A DNA stretch of 64,000 nucleotides from Luzula sylvatica (Eukaryota; Streptophyta; Magnoliopsida; Poales; Juncaceae), in NCBI GenBank assembly GCA_946800325.1, contig CAMPEJ010000017.1, positions 124,001-188,000 on the forward strand. The letters are read 5' to 3'. Below, piece by piece: positions 25,886-40,199 of this stretch. How positions within the stretch are numbered: position 1 is the stretch's first letter; each line of letters begins with the position of its first letter. The notes beneath the pieces are model-generated. The model saw only the letters and a program-made list of their open reading frames with translations, did no database searches and was not told the origin of the DNA. The position numbers and the translations under genes were made by a program.

Positions 25886-28800
25886 TTACAAACACTAAGA
25901 AAGTTTGTTTTTCGATTCAAAACAATCTGTTTGTGCTTTGGGGAGTTCAAATAACGTATTTTGAGATCATTTGAATCGTATCTTTTACTACATAACATTT
26001 CACCAAAATTTACAAACACTAAGAAAGTTTGTTTTTCGATTCAAAACAATCTGTTTCTGCTTTGGGGAGTTCAAATAACGTATTTTGAGATCATTTGAAT
26101 CGTATCTTTTACCACATAACATTTCACCAAAATTTACAAACACTAAGAAAGTTTGTTTTTCGATTCAAAACAATCTGTTTGTGCTTTGGGGAGTTCAAAT
26201 AACGTATTTTGAGATCATTTGAATCGTATCTTTTACTACATAACATTTCACCAAAATTTACAAACACTAAGAAAGTTTGTTTTTCGATTCAAAACAATCT
26301 GTTTCTGCTTTGGGGAGTTCAAATAACGTATTTTGAGATCATTTGAATCGTATCTTTTACCACATAACATTTCACCAAAATTTACAAACACTAAGAAAGT
26401 TTGTTTTTCGATTCAAAATAATCTGTTTATGCTTTGGGGAGTTCAAATAACGTATTTTGAGATCATTTGAATCGTATCTTTTACCACATAACATTTCACC
26501 AAAATTTACAAATACTAAGAAAGTTTGTTTTTCGATTCAAAACAATCTGTTTATGCTTTGGGGAGTTCAAATAACGTATTTTGAGATCATTTGAATCCTA
26601 TCTTTTACCAAATAACATTTCACCAAAATTTACAAACACTAAGAAAGTTTGATTTTCGATTCAAAACAATCTATTTATGCTTTGGGGAGTTCAAATAACG
26701 TATTTTGAGATCATTTGAATCGTATCTTTTACTTCATAACATTTCACCAAAATTTACACACACTAAGAAAGTTTGTTTTTCGATTCAAAACAATTTGTCT
26801 ATGCTTTGGGGAGTTCAAATAACATATTTTTAGATCATTCGAATCGTATCTTTTACCACATAACATTTCACCAAAATTTACAAACACTAAGAAAGTTTGT
26901 TTTTCGATTCAAAACAATCTGTTTATGCTTTGGGGAGTTCAAATAACGTATGTTGAGATCATTTGAATCGTATCTTTTACTACATAACATTTCACCAAAA
27001 TTTACAAACACTAAGAAAGTTTGTTTTTCGATTCAAAACAATATGTTTATGCTTTGGGGAGTTCAAATAACGTATTTTGAGATCATTTGAATCGTATCTT
27101 TTACCACATAACATTTCACCAAAATTTACAAACACTAAGAAAGTTTGTTTTTCGATTCAAAACAATCTGTTTATGCTTTGGGGAGTTCAAATAACGTATT
27201 TTGAGATCATTGGAATCGTATCTTTTACTACATAACATTTCACCAAAATTTACAAACACAAAGAAAGTTTGTTTTTCGATTCAAAACAATCTGTTTATGC
27301 TTTGGGGAGTTCAAATAACGTATTTTGAGATCATTTGAATCGTATCTTTTACTACATAACATTTCACCAAAATTTACAAACACTAAGAAAGTTTGTTTTT
27401 CGATTCAAAACAATCTGTTTCTGCTTTGGGGAGTTCAAATAATGTATTTTGAGATCATTTGAATCGTATCTTTTACCACATAACATTTCACCAAAATTTA
27501 CAAACACTAAGAAAGTTTGTTTTTCGATTCAAAACAATCTGTTTATGCTTTGGGGAGTTCAAATAACGTATGTTGAGATCATTTGAATCGTATCTTTTAC
27601 TACATAACATTTCACCAAAATTTACAAACACTAAGAAAGTTTGTTTTTCGATTCAAAACAATATGTTTATGCTTTGGGGAGTTCAAATAACGTATTTTGA
27701 GATCATTTGAATCGTATCTTTTACCACATAACATTTCACCAAAATTTACAAACACTAAGAAAGTTTGTTTTCCGATTCAAAACAATCTGTTTATGCTTTG
27801 GGGAGTTCAAATAACGTATTTTGAGATCATTGGAATCGTATCTTTTACTACATAACATTTCACCAAAATTTACAAACACAAAGAAAGTTTGTTTTTCGAT
27901 TCAAAACAATCTGTTTATGCTTTGGGGAGTTCAAATAACGTATTTTGAGATCATTTGAATCGTATCTTTTACTACATAACATTTCACCAAAATTTACAAA
28001 CACTAAGAAAGTTTGTTTTTCGATTCAAAACAATCTGTTTCTGCTTTGGGGAGTTCAAATAATGTATTTTGAGATCATTTGAATCGTATCTTTTACCACA
28101 TAACATTTCACCAAAATTTACAAACACTAAGAAAGTTTGTTTTTCGATTCAAAACAATCTGTTTATGCTTTGGGGATTTCAAATAACGTATATTGAGATC
28201 ATTTGAATCGTATCTTTTACTACATAACATTTCACCAAAATTTACAAACACTAAGAAAGTTTGTTTTTCGATTCAAAACAATCTGTTTATGCTTTGGGGA
28301 TTTCAAATAACGTATTTTGAGATCATTTGAATCGTATCTTTTACCACATAACATTTCACCAAAATTTACAAACACTAAGAAAGTTTAATTTTCGATTCAA
28401 AACAATCTGTTTATGCTTTGGGGAGTTCAAATAACGTATTTTGAGATCATTTGAATCGTATCTTTTACTACATAACATTTCACCAAAATTTACAAACACT
28501 AAGAAAGTTTGTTTTTCGAATCAAAACAATTTGTTTATGCTTTGGGGAGTTCAAATAACATATTTGTAGATCATTCGAATCGTATCTTTTACCACATAAC
28601 ATTTCACCAAAATTTACAAACACTAAGAAAGTTTGTTTTTCGATTCAAAACAATCTGTTTGTGCTTTGGGGAGTTCAAATAACGTATTTTGAGATCATTG
28701 CAATCGTATCTTTTACTACATAACATTTCACCAAAATTTACAAACACTAAGAAAGTTTGTTTTTCGATTCAAAACAATCTGTTTCTGCTTTGGGGAGTTC

Positions 28801-31299
28801 AAATAATGTATTTTGAGATCATTTGAATCGTATCTTTTACCACATAACATTTCACCAAAATTTACAAACACTAAGAAAGTTTGTTTTTCGATTCAAAACA
28901 ATCTGTTTATGCTTTGGGGAGTTCAAATAACGTATTTTGAGATCATTGGAATCGTATCTTTTACCACATAACATTTCACAAAAATTTACAAACACTAAGA
29001 AAGTTTGTTTTTCGATTCAAAACAATTTGTTTATGCTTTGGGGAGTTCAAATAACGTATTTAGAGATCATTTGAATCGTATCTTTTACCACATAACATTT
29101 CACCAAAATTTACAAACACTAAGAAAGTTTGTTTTTCGATTCAAAACAATCTGTTTATGCTTTGGGGAGTTCAAATAACGTATTTTGAGATCATTTGAAT
29201 CGTATGTTTTACTACATAACATTTCACCAAAATTTACAAACACTAAGAAAGTTTGTTTTTCGATTCAAAACAATTTGTCTATGCTTTGGGGAGTTCAAAT
29301 AACATATTTGTAGATCATTCGAATCGTATCTTTTACCACATAACATTTCACCAAAATTTGCAAACACTAAGAAAGTTTGTTTTTCGATTCAAAACAATCT
29401 GTTTGTGCTTTGGGGAGTTCAAATAACGTATTTTGAGATCATTTGAATCGTATCTTTTACTACATAACATTTCACCAAAATTTACAAACACTAAGAAAGT
29501 TTGTTTTTCGATTCAAAACAATATGTTTCTGCTTTGGGGAGTTCAAATAACGTATTTTGAGATCATTTGAATCGTATCTTTTACCACATAACACTTCACC
29601 AAAATTTACAAACACTAAGAAAGTTTGTTTTTCGATTCAAAACAATCTGTTTGTGCTTTGGGGAGTTCAAATAACGTATTTTGAGATCATTTGAATCGTA
29701 TCTTTTACGACATAACATTTCACCAAAATTTACAAACACTAAGAAAGTTTGTTTTTCGATTCAAAACAATCTGTTTATGCTTTGGGGAGTTCAAATAACG
29801 TATTTTGAGATCATTTGAATCGTATCTTTTACCACATAACATTTCACAAAAATTTACAAACACTAAGAAAGTTTGTTTTTCGATTCAAAATAATCTGTTT
29901 ATGCTTTGGGGAGTTCAAATAACGTATTTTGAGATCATTTGAATCGTATCTTTTACCACATAACATTTCACCAAAATTTACAAATACTAAGAAAGTTTGT
30001 TTTTCGATTCAAAACAATCTGTTTATGCTTTGGGGAGTTCAAATAACGTATTTTGAGATCATTTGAATCGTATCTTTTACCACATAACATTTCACCAAAC
30101 TTTACAAACACTAAGAAAGTTTGTTTTTCGATTCAAAACAATCTGTTTATGCTTTGGGGAGTTCAAATAACGTATTTTGAGATCATTTGAATCGTGTGTT
30201 TTACTACATAACATTTCACCAAAATTTACAAACACTAAGAAAGTTTGTTTTTCAATTCAAAACAATTTGTCTATACTTTGGGGAGTTCAAATAACATATT
30301 TGTAGATCATTCGAATCGTATCTTTTACCACATAACATTTCACCAAAATTTACAAACACTAAGAAAGTTTGTTTTTCGATTCAAAACAATCTGTTTGTGC
30401 TTTGGGGAGTTCAAATAACGTATTTTGAGATCATTTGAATCGTATCTTTTACTACATAACATTTCACCAAAATTTACAAACACTAAGAAAGTTTTTTTTT
30501 CGATTCAAAACAATCTGTTTCTGCTTTGGGGAGTTCAAATAACGTATTTTGAGATCATTTGAATCGTATCTTTTACCACATAACACTTCACCAAAATTTA
30601 CAAACACTAAGAAAGTTTGTTTTTCGATTCAAAACAATCTGTTTGTGCTTTGGGGAGTTCAAATAACGTATTTTGAGATCATTTGAATCGTATCTTTTAC
30701 TACATAACATTTCACCAAAATTTACAAACACTAAGAAAGTTTGTTTTTCGATTCAAAACAATCTGTTTATGCTTTGGGGAGTTCAAATAACGTATTTTGA
30801 GATCATTTGAATCGTATCTTTTACCACATAACATTTCACCAAAATTTACAAACACTAAGAAAGTTTGTTTTTCGATTCAAAATAATCTGTTTATGCTTTG
30901 GGGAGTTCAAATAACGTATTTTGAGATCATTTGAATCGTATCTTTTACCACATAATATTTCACCAAAATTTACAAATACTAAGAAAGTTTGTTTTTCGAT
31001 TCAAAACAATCTGTTTATGCTTTGGGGAGTTCAAATAACGTATTTTGAGATCATTTGAATCCTATCTTTTACCACATAACATTTCACCAAAATTTACAAA
31101 CACTAAGAAAGTTTGATTTTCGATTCAACACAATCTATTTATGCGTTGGGGAGTTCAAATAACGTATTTTGAGATCATTTGAATCGTATCTTTTACTACA
31201 TAACATTTCACCAAAATTTACAAACACTAAGAAAGTTTGTTTTTCGATTCAAAACAATTTGTCTATGCTTTGGGGAGTTCAAATAACATATTTTTAGAT

Positions 31300-31870
31300 C
31301 ATTCGAATCGTATCTTTTACCACATAACATTTCACCTAAATTTACAAACACTAAGAAAGTTTAATTTTCGATTCAAAACAATCTGTTTATGCTTTGGGGA
31401 GTTCAAATAACGTATTTTGAGATCATTTGAATCGTATCTTTTACTACATAACATTTCACCAAAATTTACAAACACTAAGAAAGTTTGTTTTTCGAATCAA
31501 AACAATTTGTTTATGCTTTGGGGAGTTCAAATAACATATTTGTAGATCATTCGAATCGTATCTTTTACCACATAACATTTCACCAAAATTTACAAACACT
31601 AAGAAAGTTTGTTTTTCGATTCAAAACAATCTGTTTATGCTTTGGGGATTTCAAATAACGTATTTTGAGATCATTTGAATCGTATCTTTTACCACATAAC
31701 ATTTCACCAAAATTTACAAACACTAAGAAAGTTTAATTTTCGATTCAAAACAATCTGTTTATGCTTTGGGGAGTTCAAATAACGTATTTTGAGATCATTT
31801 GAATCGTATCTTTTACTACATAACATTTCACCAAAATTTACAAACACTAAGAAAGTTTGTTTTTCGAATC
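31300..31870 (+). repeat. Three-unit doubling (372 bp) with the tttaatttt variant
   Basis: The variant agtttaatttt occurs at 31361 and 31733, 372 bp (three units) apart. Each is followed by a unit with ttttcgaatc and one with aacatatttgtag. The same doubling appears at 39049 and 39421, so it predates the 62-unit duplication that carries both. Confidence 0.8.
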
Positions 31871-34800
31871 AAAACAATTTGTTTATGCTTTGGGGAGTTC
31901 AAATAACATATTTGTAGATCATTCGAATCGTATCTTTTACCACATAACATTTCACCAAAATTTACAAACACTAAGAAAGTTTGTTTTTCGATTCAAAACA
32001 ATCTGTTTGTGCTTTGGGGAGTTCAAATAACGTATTTTGAGATCATTTGAATCGTATCTTATACTACATAACATTTCACCAAAATTTACAAACACTAAGA
32101 AAGTTTGTTTTTCGATTCAAAACAATTTGTTTATGCTTTGGGGAGTTCAAATAACATATTTGTAGATCATTCGAATCGTATCTTTTACCACATAACATTT
32201 CACCAAAATTTACAAACACTAAGAAAGTTTGTTTTTCGATTCAAAACAATCTGTTTGTGCTTTGGGGAGTTCAAATAACGTATTTTGAGATCATTTGAAT
32301 CGTATCTTTTACTACATAACATTTCACCAAAATTTACAAACACTAAGAAAGTTTGTTTTTCGATTCAAAACAATCTGTTTCTGCTTTGGGGAGTTCAAAT
32401 AACGTATTTTGAGATCATTTGAATCGTATCTTTTACCACATAACATTTCACCAAAATTTACAAACACTAAGAAAGTTTGTTTTTCGATTCAAAACAATCT
32501 GTTTGTGCTTTGGGGAGTTCAAATAACGTATTTTGAGATCATTTGAATCGTATCTTTTACTACATAACATTTCACTAAAATTTACAAACACTAAGAAAGT
32601 TTGTTTTTCGATTCAAAACAATCTGTTTCTGCTTTGGGGAGTTCAAATAACGTATTTTGAGATCATTTGAATCGTATCTTTTACCACATAACATTTCACC
32701 AAAATTTACAAACACTAAGAAAGTTTGTTTTTCGATTCAAAATAATCTGTTTATGCTTTGGGGAGTTCAAATAACGTATTTTGAGATCATTTGAATCGTA
32801 TCTTTTACCACATAACATTTCACCAAAATTTACAAATACTAAGAAAGTTTGTTTTTCGATTCAAAACAATCTGTTTATGCTTTGGGGAGTTCAAATAACG
32901 TATTTTGAGATCATTTGAATCCTATCTTTTACCACATAACATTTCACCAAAATTTACAAACACTAAGAAAGTTTGATTTTCGATTCAAAACAATCTATTT
33001 ATGCTTTGGGGAGTTCAAATAACGTATTTTGAGATCATTTGAATCGTATCTTTTACTTCATAACATTTCACCAAAATTTACACACACTAAGAAAGTTTGT
33101 TTTTCGATTCAAAACAATTTGTCTATGCTTTGGGGAGTTCAAATAACATATTTTTAGATCATTCGAATCGTATCTTTTACCACATAACATTTCACCAAAA
33201 TTTACAAACACTAAGAAAGTTTGTTTTTCGATTCAAAACAATCTGTTTATGCTTTGGGGAGTTCAAATAACGTATGTTGAGATCATTTGAATCGTATCTT
33301 TTACTACATAACATTTCACCCAAATTTACAAACACTAAGAAAGTTTGTTTTTCGATTCAAAACAATATGTTTATGCTTTGGGGAGTTCAAATAACGTATT
33401 TTGAGATCATTTGAATCGTATCTTTTACCACATAACATTTCACCAAAATTTACAAACACTAAGAAAGTTTGTTTTTCGATTCAAAACAATCTGTTTATGC
33501 TTTGGGGAGTTCAAATAACGTATTTTGAGATCATTGGAATCGTATCTTTTACTACATAACATTTCACCAAAATTTACAAACACAAAGAAAGTTTGTTTTT
33601 CGATTCAAAACAATCTGTTTATGCTTTGGGGAGTTCAAATAACGTATTTTGAGATCATTTGAATCGTATCTTTTACTACATAACATTTCACCAAAATTTA
33701 CAAACACTAAGAAAGTTTGTTTTTCGATTCAAAACAATCTGTTTCTGCTTTGGGGAGTTCAAATAATGTATTTTGAGATCATTTGAATCGTATCTTTTAC
33801 CACATAACATTTCACCAAAATTTACAAACACTAAGAAAGTTTGTTTTTCGAATCAAAACAATTTGTTTATGCTTTGGGGAGTTCAAATAACATATTTGTA
33901 GATCATTCGAATCGTATCTTTTACCACATAACATTTCACCAAAATTTACAAACACTAAGAAAGTTTGTTTTTCGATTCAAAACAATCTGTTTGTGCTTTG
34001 GGGAGTTCAAATAACGTATTTTGAGATCATTTGAATCGTATCTTATACTACATAACATTTCACCAAAATTTACAAACACTAAGAAAGTTTGTTTTTCGAT
34101 TCAAAACAATTTGTTTATGCTTTGGGGAGTTCAAATAACATATTTGTAGATCATTCGAATCGTATCTTTTACCACATAACATTTCACCAAAATTTACAAA
34201 CACTAAGAAAGTTTGTTTTTCGATTCAAAACAATCTGTTTGTGCTTTGGGGAGTTCAAATAACGTATTTTGAGATCATTTGAATCGTATCTTTTACTACA
34301 TAACATTTCACCAAAATTTACAAACACTAAGAAAGTTTGTTTTTCGATTCAAAACAATCTGTTTCTGCTTTGGGGAGTTCAAATAACGTATTTTGAGATC
34401 ATTTGAATCGTATCTTTTACCACATAACATTTCACCAAAATTTACAAACACTAAGAAAGTTTGTTTTTCGATTCAAAACAATCTGTTTGTGCTTTGGGGA
34501 GTTCAAATAACGTATTTTGAGATCATTTGAATCGTATCTTTTACTACATAACATTTCACTAAAATTTACAAACACTAAGAAAGTTTGTTTTTCGATTCAA
34601 AACAATCTGTTTCTGCTTTGGGGAGTTCAAATAACGTATTTTGAGATCATTTGAATCGTATCTTTTACCACATTACATTTCACCAAAATTTACAAACACT
34701 AAGAAAGTTTGTTTTTCGATTCAAAATAATCTGTTTATGCTTTGGGGAGTTCAAATAACGTATTTTGAGATCATTTGAATCGTATCTTTTACCACATAAC

Positions 34801-35817
34801 ATTTCACCAAAATTTACAAATACTAAGAAAGTTTGTTTTTCGATTCAAAACAATCTGTTTATGCTTTGGGGAGTTCAAATAACGTATTTTGAGATCATTT
34901 GAATCCTATCTTTTACCACATAACATTTCACCAAAATTTACAAACACTAAGAAAGTTTGATTTTCGATTCAAAACAATCTATTTATGCTTTGGGGAGTTC
35001 AAATAACGTATTTTGAGATCATTTGAATCGTATCTTTTACTTCATAACATTTCACCAAAATTTACACACACTAAGAAAGTTTGTTTTTCGATTCAAAACA
35101 ATTTGTCTATGCTTTGGGGAGTTCAAATAACATATTTTTAGATCATTCGAATCGTATCTTTTACCACATAACATTTCACCAAAATTTACAAACACTAAGA
35201 AAGTTTGTTTTTCGATTCAAAACAATCTGTTTATGCTTTGGGGAGTTCAAATAACGTATGTTGAGATCATTTGAATCGTATCTTTTACTACATAACATTT
35301 CACCAAAATTTACAAACACTAAGAAAGTTTGTTTTTCGATTCAAAACAATATGTTTATGCTTTGGGGAGTTCAAATAACGTATTTTGAGATCATTTGAAT
35401 CGTATCTTTTACCACATAACATTTCACCAAAATTTACAAACACTAAGAAAGTTTGTTTTTCGATTCAAAACAATCTGTTTATGCTTTGGGGAGTTCAAAT
35501 AACGTATTTTGAGATCATTGGAATCGTATCTTTTACTACATAACATTTCACCAAAATTTACAAACACAAAGAAAGTTTGTTTTTCGATTCAAAACAATCT
35601 GTTTATGCTTTGGGGAGTTCAAATAACGTATTTTGAGATCATTTGAATCGTATCTTTTACTACATAACATTTCACCAAAATTTACAAACACTAAGAAAGT
35701 TTGTTTTTCGATTCAAAACAATCTGTTTCTGCTTTGGGGAGTTCAAATAATGTATTTTTAGATCATTTGAATCGTATCTTTTACCACATAACATTTCACC
35801 AAAATTTACAAACACTA
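31830..35817 (+). repeat. Tandem duplication of a 16-unit block (1984 bp)
   Basis: Copies are about 31850-33833 and 33834-35817. Paired markers 1984 bp apart are ttttcgaatc (31861/33845), cgtatcttatac (32053/34037), acttcataac (33055/35039) and cacaaagaaag (33581/35565). Both copies share cactaaaattt near 32573/34557. Private changes are cccaaat near 33319, cattacattt near 34673, and tttttagatc in place of ttttgagatc near 35755. No gene is present. Confidence 0.87.
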
Positions 35818-38800
35818 AGAAAGTTTGTTTTTCGATTCAAAACAATCTGTTTATGCTTTGGGGATTTCAAATAACGTATATTGAGATCATTTGAATCGTA
35901 TCTTTTACTACATAACATTTCACCAAAATTTACAAACACTAAGAAAGTTTGTTTTTCGATTCAAAACAATCTGTTTATGCTTTGGGGATTTCAAATAACG
36001 TATTTTGAGATCATTTGAATCGTATCTTTTACCACATAACATTTCACCAAAATTTACAAACACTAAGAAAGTTCAATTTTCGATTCAAAACAATCTGTTT
36101 ATGCTTTGGGGAGTTCAAATAACGTATTTTGAGATCATTTGAATCGTATCTTTTACTACATAACATTTCACCAAAATTTACAAACACTAAGAAAGTTTGT
36201 TTTTCGAATCAAAACAATTTGTTTATGCTTTGGGGAGTTCAAATAACATATTTGTAGATCATTCGAATCGTATCTTTTACCACATAACATTTCACCAAAA
36301 TTTACAAACACTAAGAAAGTTTGTTTTTCGATTCAAAACAATCTGTTTGTGCTTTGGGGAGTTCAAATAACGTATTTTGAGATCATTGCAATCGTATCTT
36401 TTACTACATAACATTTCACCAAAATTTACAAACACTAAGAAAGTTTGTTTTTCGATTCAAAACAATCTGTTTCTGCTTTGGGGAGTTCAAATAATGTATT
36501 TTGAGATCATTTGAATCGTATCTTTTACCACATAACATTTCACCAAAATTTACAAACACTAAGAAAGTTTGTTTTTCGATTCAAAACAATCTGTTTATGC
36601 TTTGGGGAGTTCAAATAACGTATTTTGAGATCATTGGAATCGTATCTTTTACCACATAACATTTCACAAAAATTTACAAACACTAAGAAAGTTTGTTTTT
36701 CGATTCAAAACAATTTGTTTATGCTTTGGGGAGTTCAAATAACGTATTTAGAGATCATTTGAATCGTATCTTTTACCACATAACATTTCACCAAAATTTA
36801 CAAACACTAAGAAAGTTTGTTTTTCGATTCAAAACAATCTGTTTATGATTTGGGGAGTTCAAATAACGTATTTTGAGATCATTTGAATCGTATGTTTTAC
36901 TACATAACATTTCACCAAAATTTACAAACACTAAGAAAGTTTGTTTTTCGATTCAAAACAATTTGTCTATGCTTTGGGGAGTTCAAATAACATATTTGTA
37001 GATCATTCGAATCGTATCTTTTACCACATAACATTTCACCAAAATTTACAAACACTAAGAAAGTTTGTTTTTCGATTCAAAACAATCTGTTTGTGCTTTG
37101 GGGAGTTCAAATAACGTATTTTGAGATCATTTGAATCGTATCTTTTACTACATAACATTTCACCAAAATTTACAAACACTAAGAAAGTTTGTTTTTCGAT
37201 TCAAAACAATCTGTTTCTGCATTGGGGAGTTCAAATAACGTATTTTGAGATCATTTGAATCGTATCTTTTACCACATAACACTTCACCAAAATTTACAAA
37301 CACTAAGAAAGTTTGTTTTTCGATTCAAAACAATCTGTTTGTGCTTTGGGGAGTTCAAATAACGTATTTTGAGATCATTTGAATCGTATCTTTTACGACA
37401 TAACATTTCACCAAAATTTACAAACACTAAGAAAGTTTGTTTTTCGATTCAAAACAATCTGTTTATGCTTTGGGGAATTCAAATAACGTATTTTGAGATC
37501 ATTTGAATCGTATCTTTTACCACATAACATTTCACCAAAATTTACAAACACTAAGAAAGTTTGTTTTTCGATTCAAAATAATCTGTTTATGCTTTGGGGA
37601 GTTCAAATAACGTATTTTGAGATCATTTGAATCGTATCTTTTACCACATAACATTTCACCAAAATTTACAAATACTAAGAAAGTTTGTTTTTCGATTCAA
37701 AACAATCTGTTTATGCTTTGGGGAGTTCAAATAACGTATTTTGAGATCATTTGAATCGTATCTTTTACCACATAACATTTCACCAAACTTTACAAACAAT
37801 AAGAAAGTTTGTTTTTCGATTCAAAACAATCTGTTTATGCTTTGGGGAGTTCAAATAACGTATTTTGAGATCATTTGAATCGTGTGTTTTACTACATAAC
37901 ATTTCACCAAAATTTACAAACACTAAGAAAGTTTGTTTTTCGATTCAAAACAATTTGTCTATACTTTGGGGAGTTCAAATAACATATTTGTAGATCATTC
38001 GAATCGTATCTTTTACCACATAACATTTCACCAAAATTTACAAACACTAAGAAAGTTTGTTTTTCGATTCAAAACAATCTGTTTGTGCTTTGGGGAGTTC
38101 AAATAACGTATTTTGAGATCATTTGAATCGTATCTTTTACTACATAACATTTCACCAAAATTTACAAACACTAAGAAAGTTTTTTTTTCGATTCAAAACA
38201 ATCTGTTTCTGCTTTGGGGAGTTCAAATAACGTATTTTGAGATCATTTGAATCGTATCTTTTACCACATAACACTTCACCAAAATTTACAAACACTAAGA
38301 AAGTTTGTTTTTCGATTCAAAACAATCTGTTTGTGCTTTGGGGAGTTCAAATAACGTATTTTGAGATTATTTGAATCGTATCTTTTACTACATAACATTT
38401 CACCAAAATTTACAAACACTAAGAAAGTTTGTTTTTCGATTCAAAACAATCTGTTTATGCTTTGGGGAGTTCAAATAACGTATTTTGAGATCATTTGAAT
38501 CGTATCTTTTACCACATAACATTTCACCAAAATTTACAAACACTAAGAAAGTTTGTTTTTCGATTCAAAATAATCTGTTTATGCTTTGGGGAGTTCAAAT
38601 AACGTATTTTGAGATCATTTGAATCGTATCTTTTACCACATAACATTTCACCAAAATTTACAAATACTAAGAAAGTTTGTTTTTCGATTCAAAACAATCT
38701 GTTTATGCTTTGGGGAGTTCAAATAACGTATTTTGAGATCATTTGAATCCTATCTTTTACCACATAACATTTCACCAAAATTTACAAACACTAAGAAAGT

Positions 38801-40199
38801 TTGATTTTCGATTCAACACAATCTATTTATGCGTTGGGGAGTTCAAATAACGTATTTTGAGATCATTTGAATCGTATCTTTTACTACATAACATTTCACC
38901 AAAATTTACAAACACTAAGAAAGTTTGTTTTTCGATTCAAAACAATTTGTCTATGCTTTGGGGAGTTCAAATAACATATTTTTAGATCATTCGAATCGTA
39001 TCTTTTACCACATAACATTTCACCTAAATTTACAAACACTAAGAAAGTTTAATTTTCGATTCAAAACAATCTGTTTATGCTTTGGGGAGTTCAAATAACG
39101 TATTTTGAGATCATTTGAATCGTATCTTTCACTACATAACATTTCACCAAAATTTACAAACACTAAGAAAGTTTGTTTTTCGAATCAAAACAATTTGTTT
39201 ATGCTTTGGGGAGTTCAAATAACATATTTGTAGATCATTCGAATCGTATCTTTTACCACATAACATTTCACCAAAATTTACAAACACTAAGAAAGTTTGT
39301 TTTTCGATTCAAAACAATCTGTTTATGCTTTGGGGATTTCAAATAACGTATTTTGAGATCATTTGAATCGTATCTTTTACCACATAACATTTCACCAAAA
39401 TTTACAAACACTAAGAAAGTTTAATTTTCGATTCAAAACAATCTGTTTATGCTTTGGGGAGTTCAAATAACGTATTTTGAGATCATTTGAATCGTATCTT
39501 TTACTACATAACATTTCACCAAAATTTACAAACACTAAGAAAGTTTGTTTTTCGAATCAAAACAATTTGTTTATGCTTTGGGGAGTTCAAATAACATATT
39601 TGTAGATCATTCGAATCGTATCTTTTACCACATAACATTTCACCAAAATTTACAAACACTAAGAAAGTTTGTTTTTCGATTCAAAACAATCTGTTTGTGC
39701 TTTGGGGAGTTCAAATAACGTATTTTGAGATCATTTGAATCGTATCTTATACTACATAACATTTCACCAAAATTTACAAACACTAAGAAAGTTTGTTTTT
39801 CGATTCAAAACAATTTGTTTATGCTTTGGGGAGTTCAAATAACATATTTGTAGATCATTCGAATCGTATCTTTTACCACATAACATTTCACCAAAATTTA
39901 CAAACACTAAGAAAGTTTGTTTTTCGATTCAAAACAATCTGTTTGTGCTTTGGGGAGTTCAAATAACGTATTTTGAGATCATTTGAATCGTATCTTTTAC
40001 TACATAACATTTCACCAAAATTTACAAACACTAAGAAAGTTTGTTTTTCGATTCAAAACAATCTGTTTCTGCTTTGGGGAGTTCAAATAACGTATTTTGA
40101 GATCATTTGAATCGTATCTTTTACCACATAACATTTCACCAAAATTTACAAACACTAAGAAAGTTTGTTTTTCGATTCAAAACAATCTGTTTGTGCTTT

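Larger units (their letters stand above)
21050..30120 (+). repeat. Duplication of a 39-unit block (4836 bp)
   Basis: The first copy is about 21050-25885, the second about 25886-30120. Markers at 4836 bp spacing are acttcataac at 21895/26731, cacaaagaaag at 22421/27257 and 23041/27877, and cataacactt at 24751/29587. The second copy is five units shorter at its end because it lacks the internal 620-bp doubling: the accaaacttt unit at about 25881 matches 30097 at 4216 bp, 34 units. Differences include aaataacctatttagag in the first copy (near 24218) versus aaataacg in the second, and aaatttgcaaac near 29355. No gene is present. Confidence 0.85.

Noticed and set aside
30480..30500. T runs as terminators or poly-A tails of retroelements
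   Set aside because: Runs of eight to ten T (also near 38181, 44634, 44755, 45868, 51824, 53061, 56081, 58725) are the agtttgttttt motif with G changed to T. They sit in normal unit context with nothing inserted beside them.
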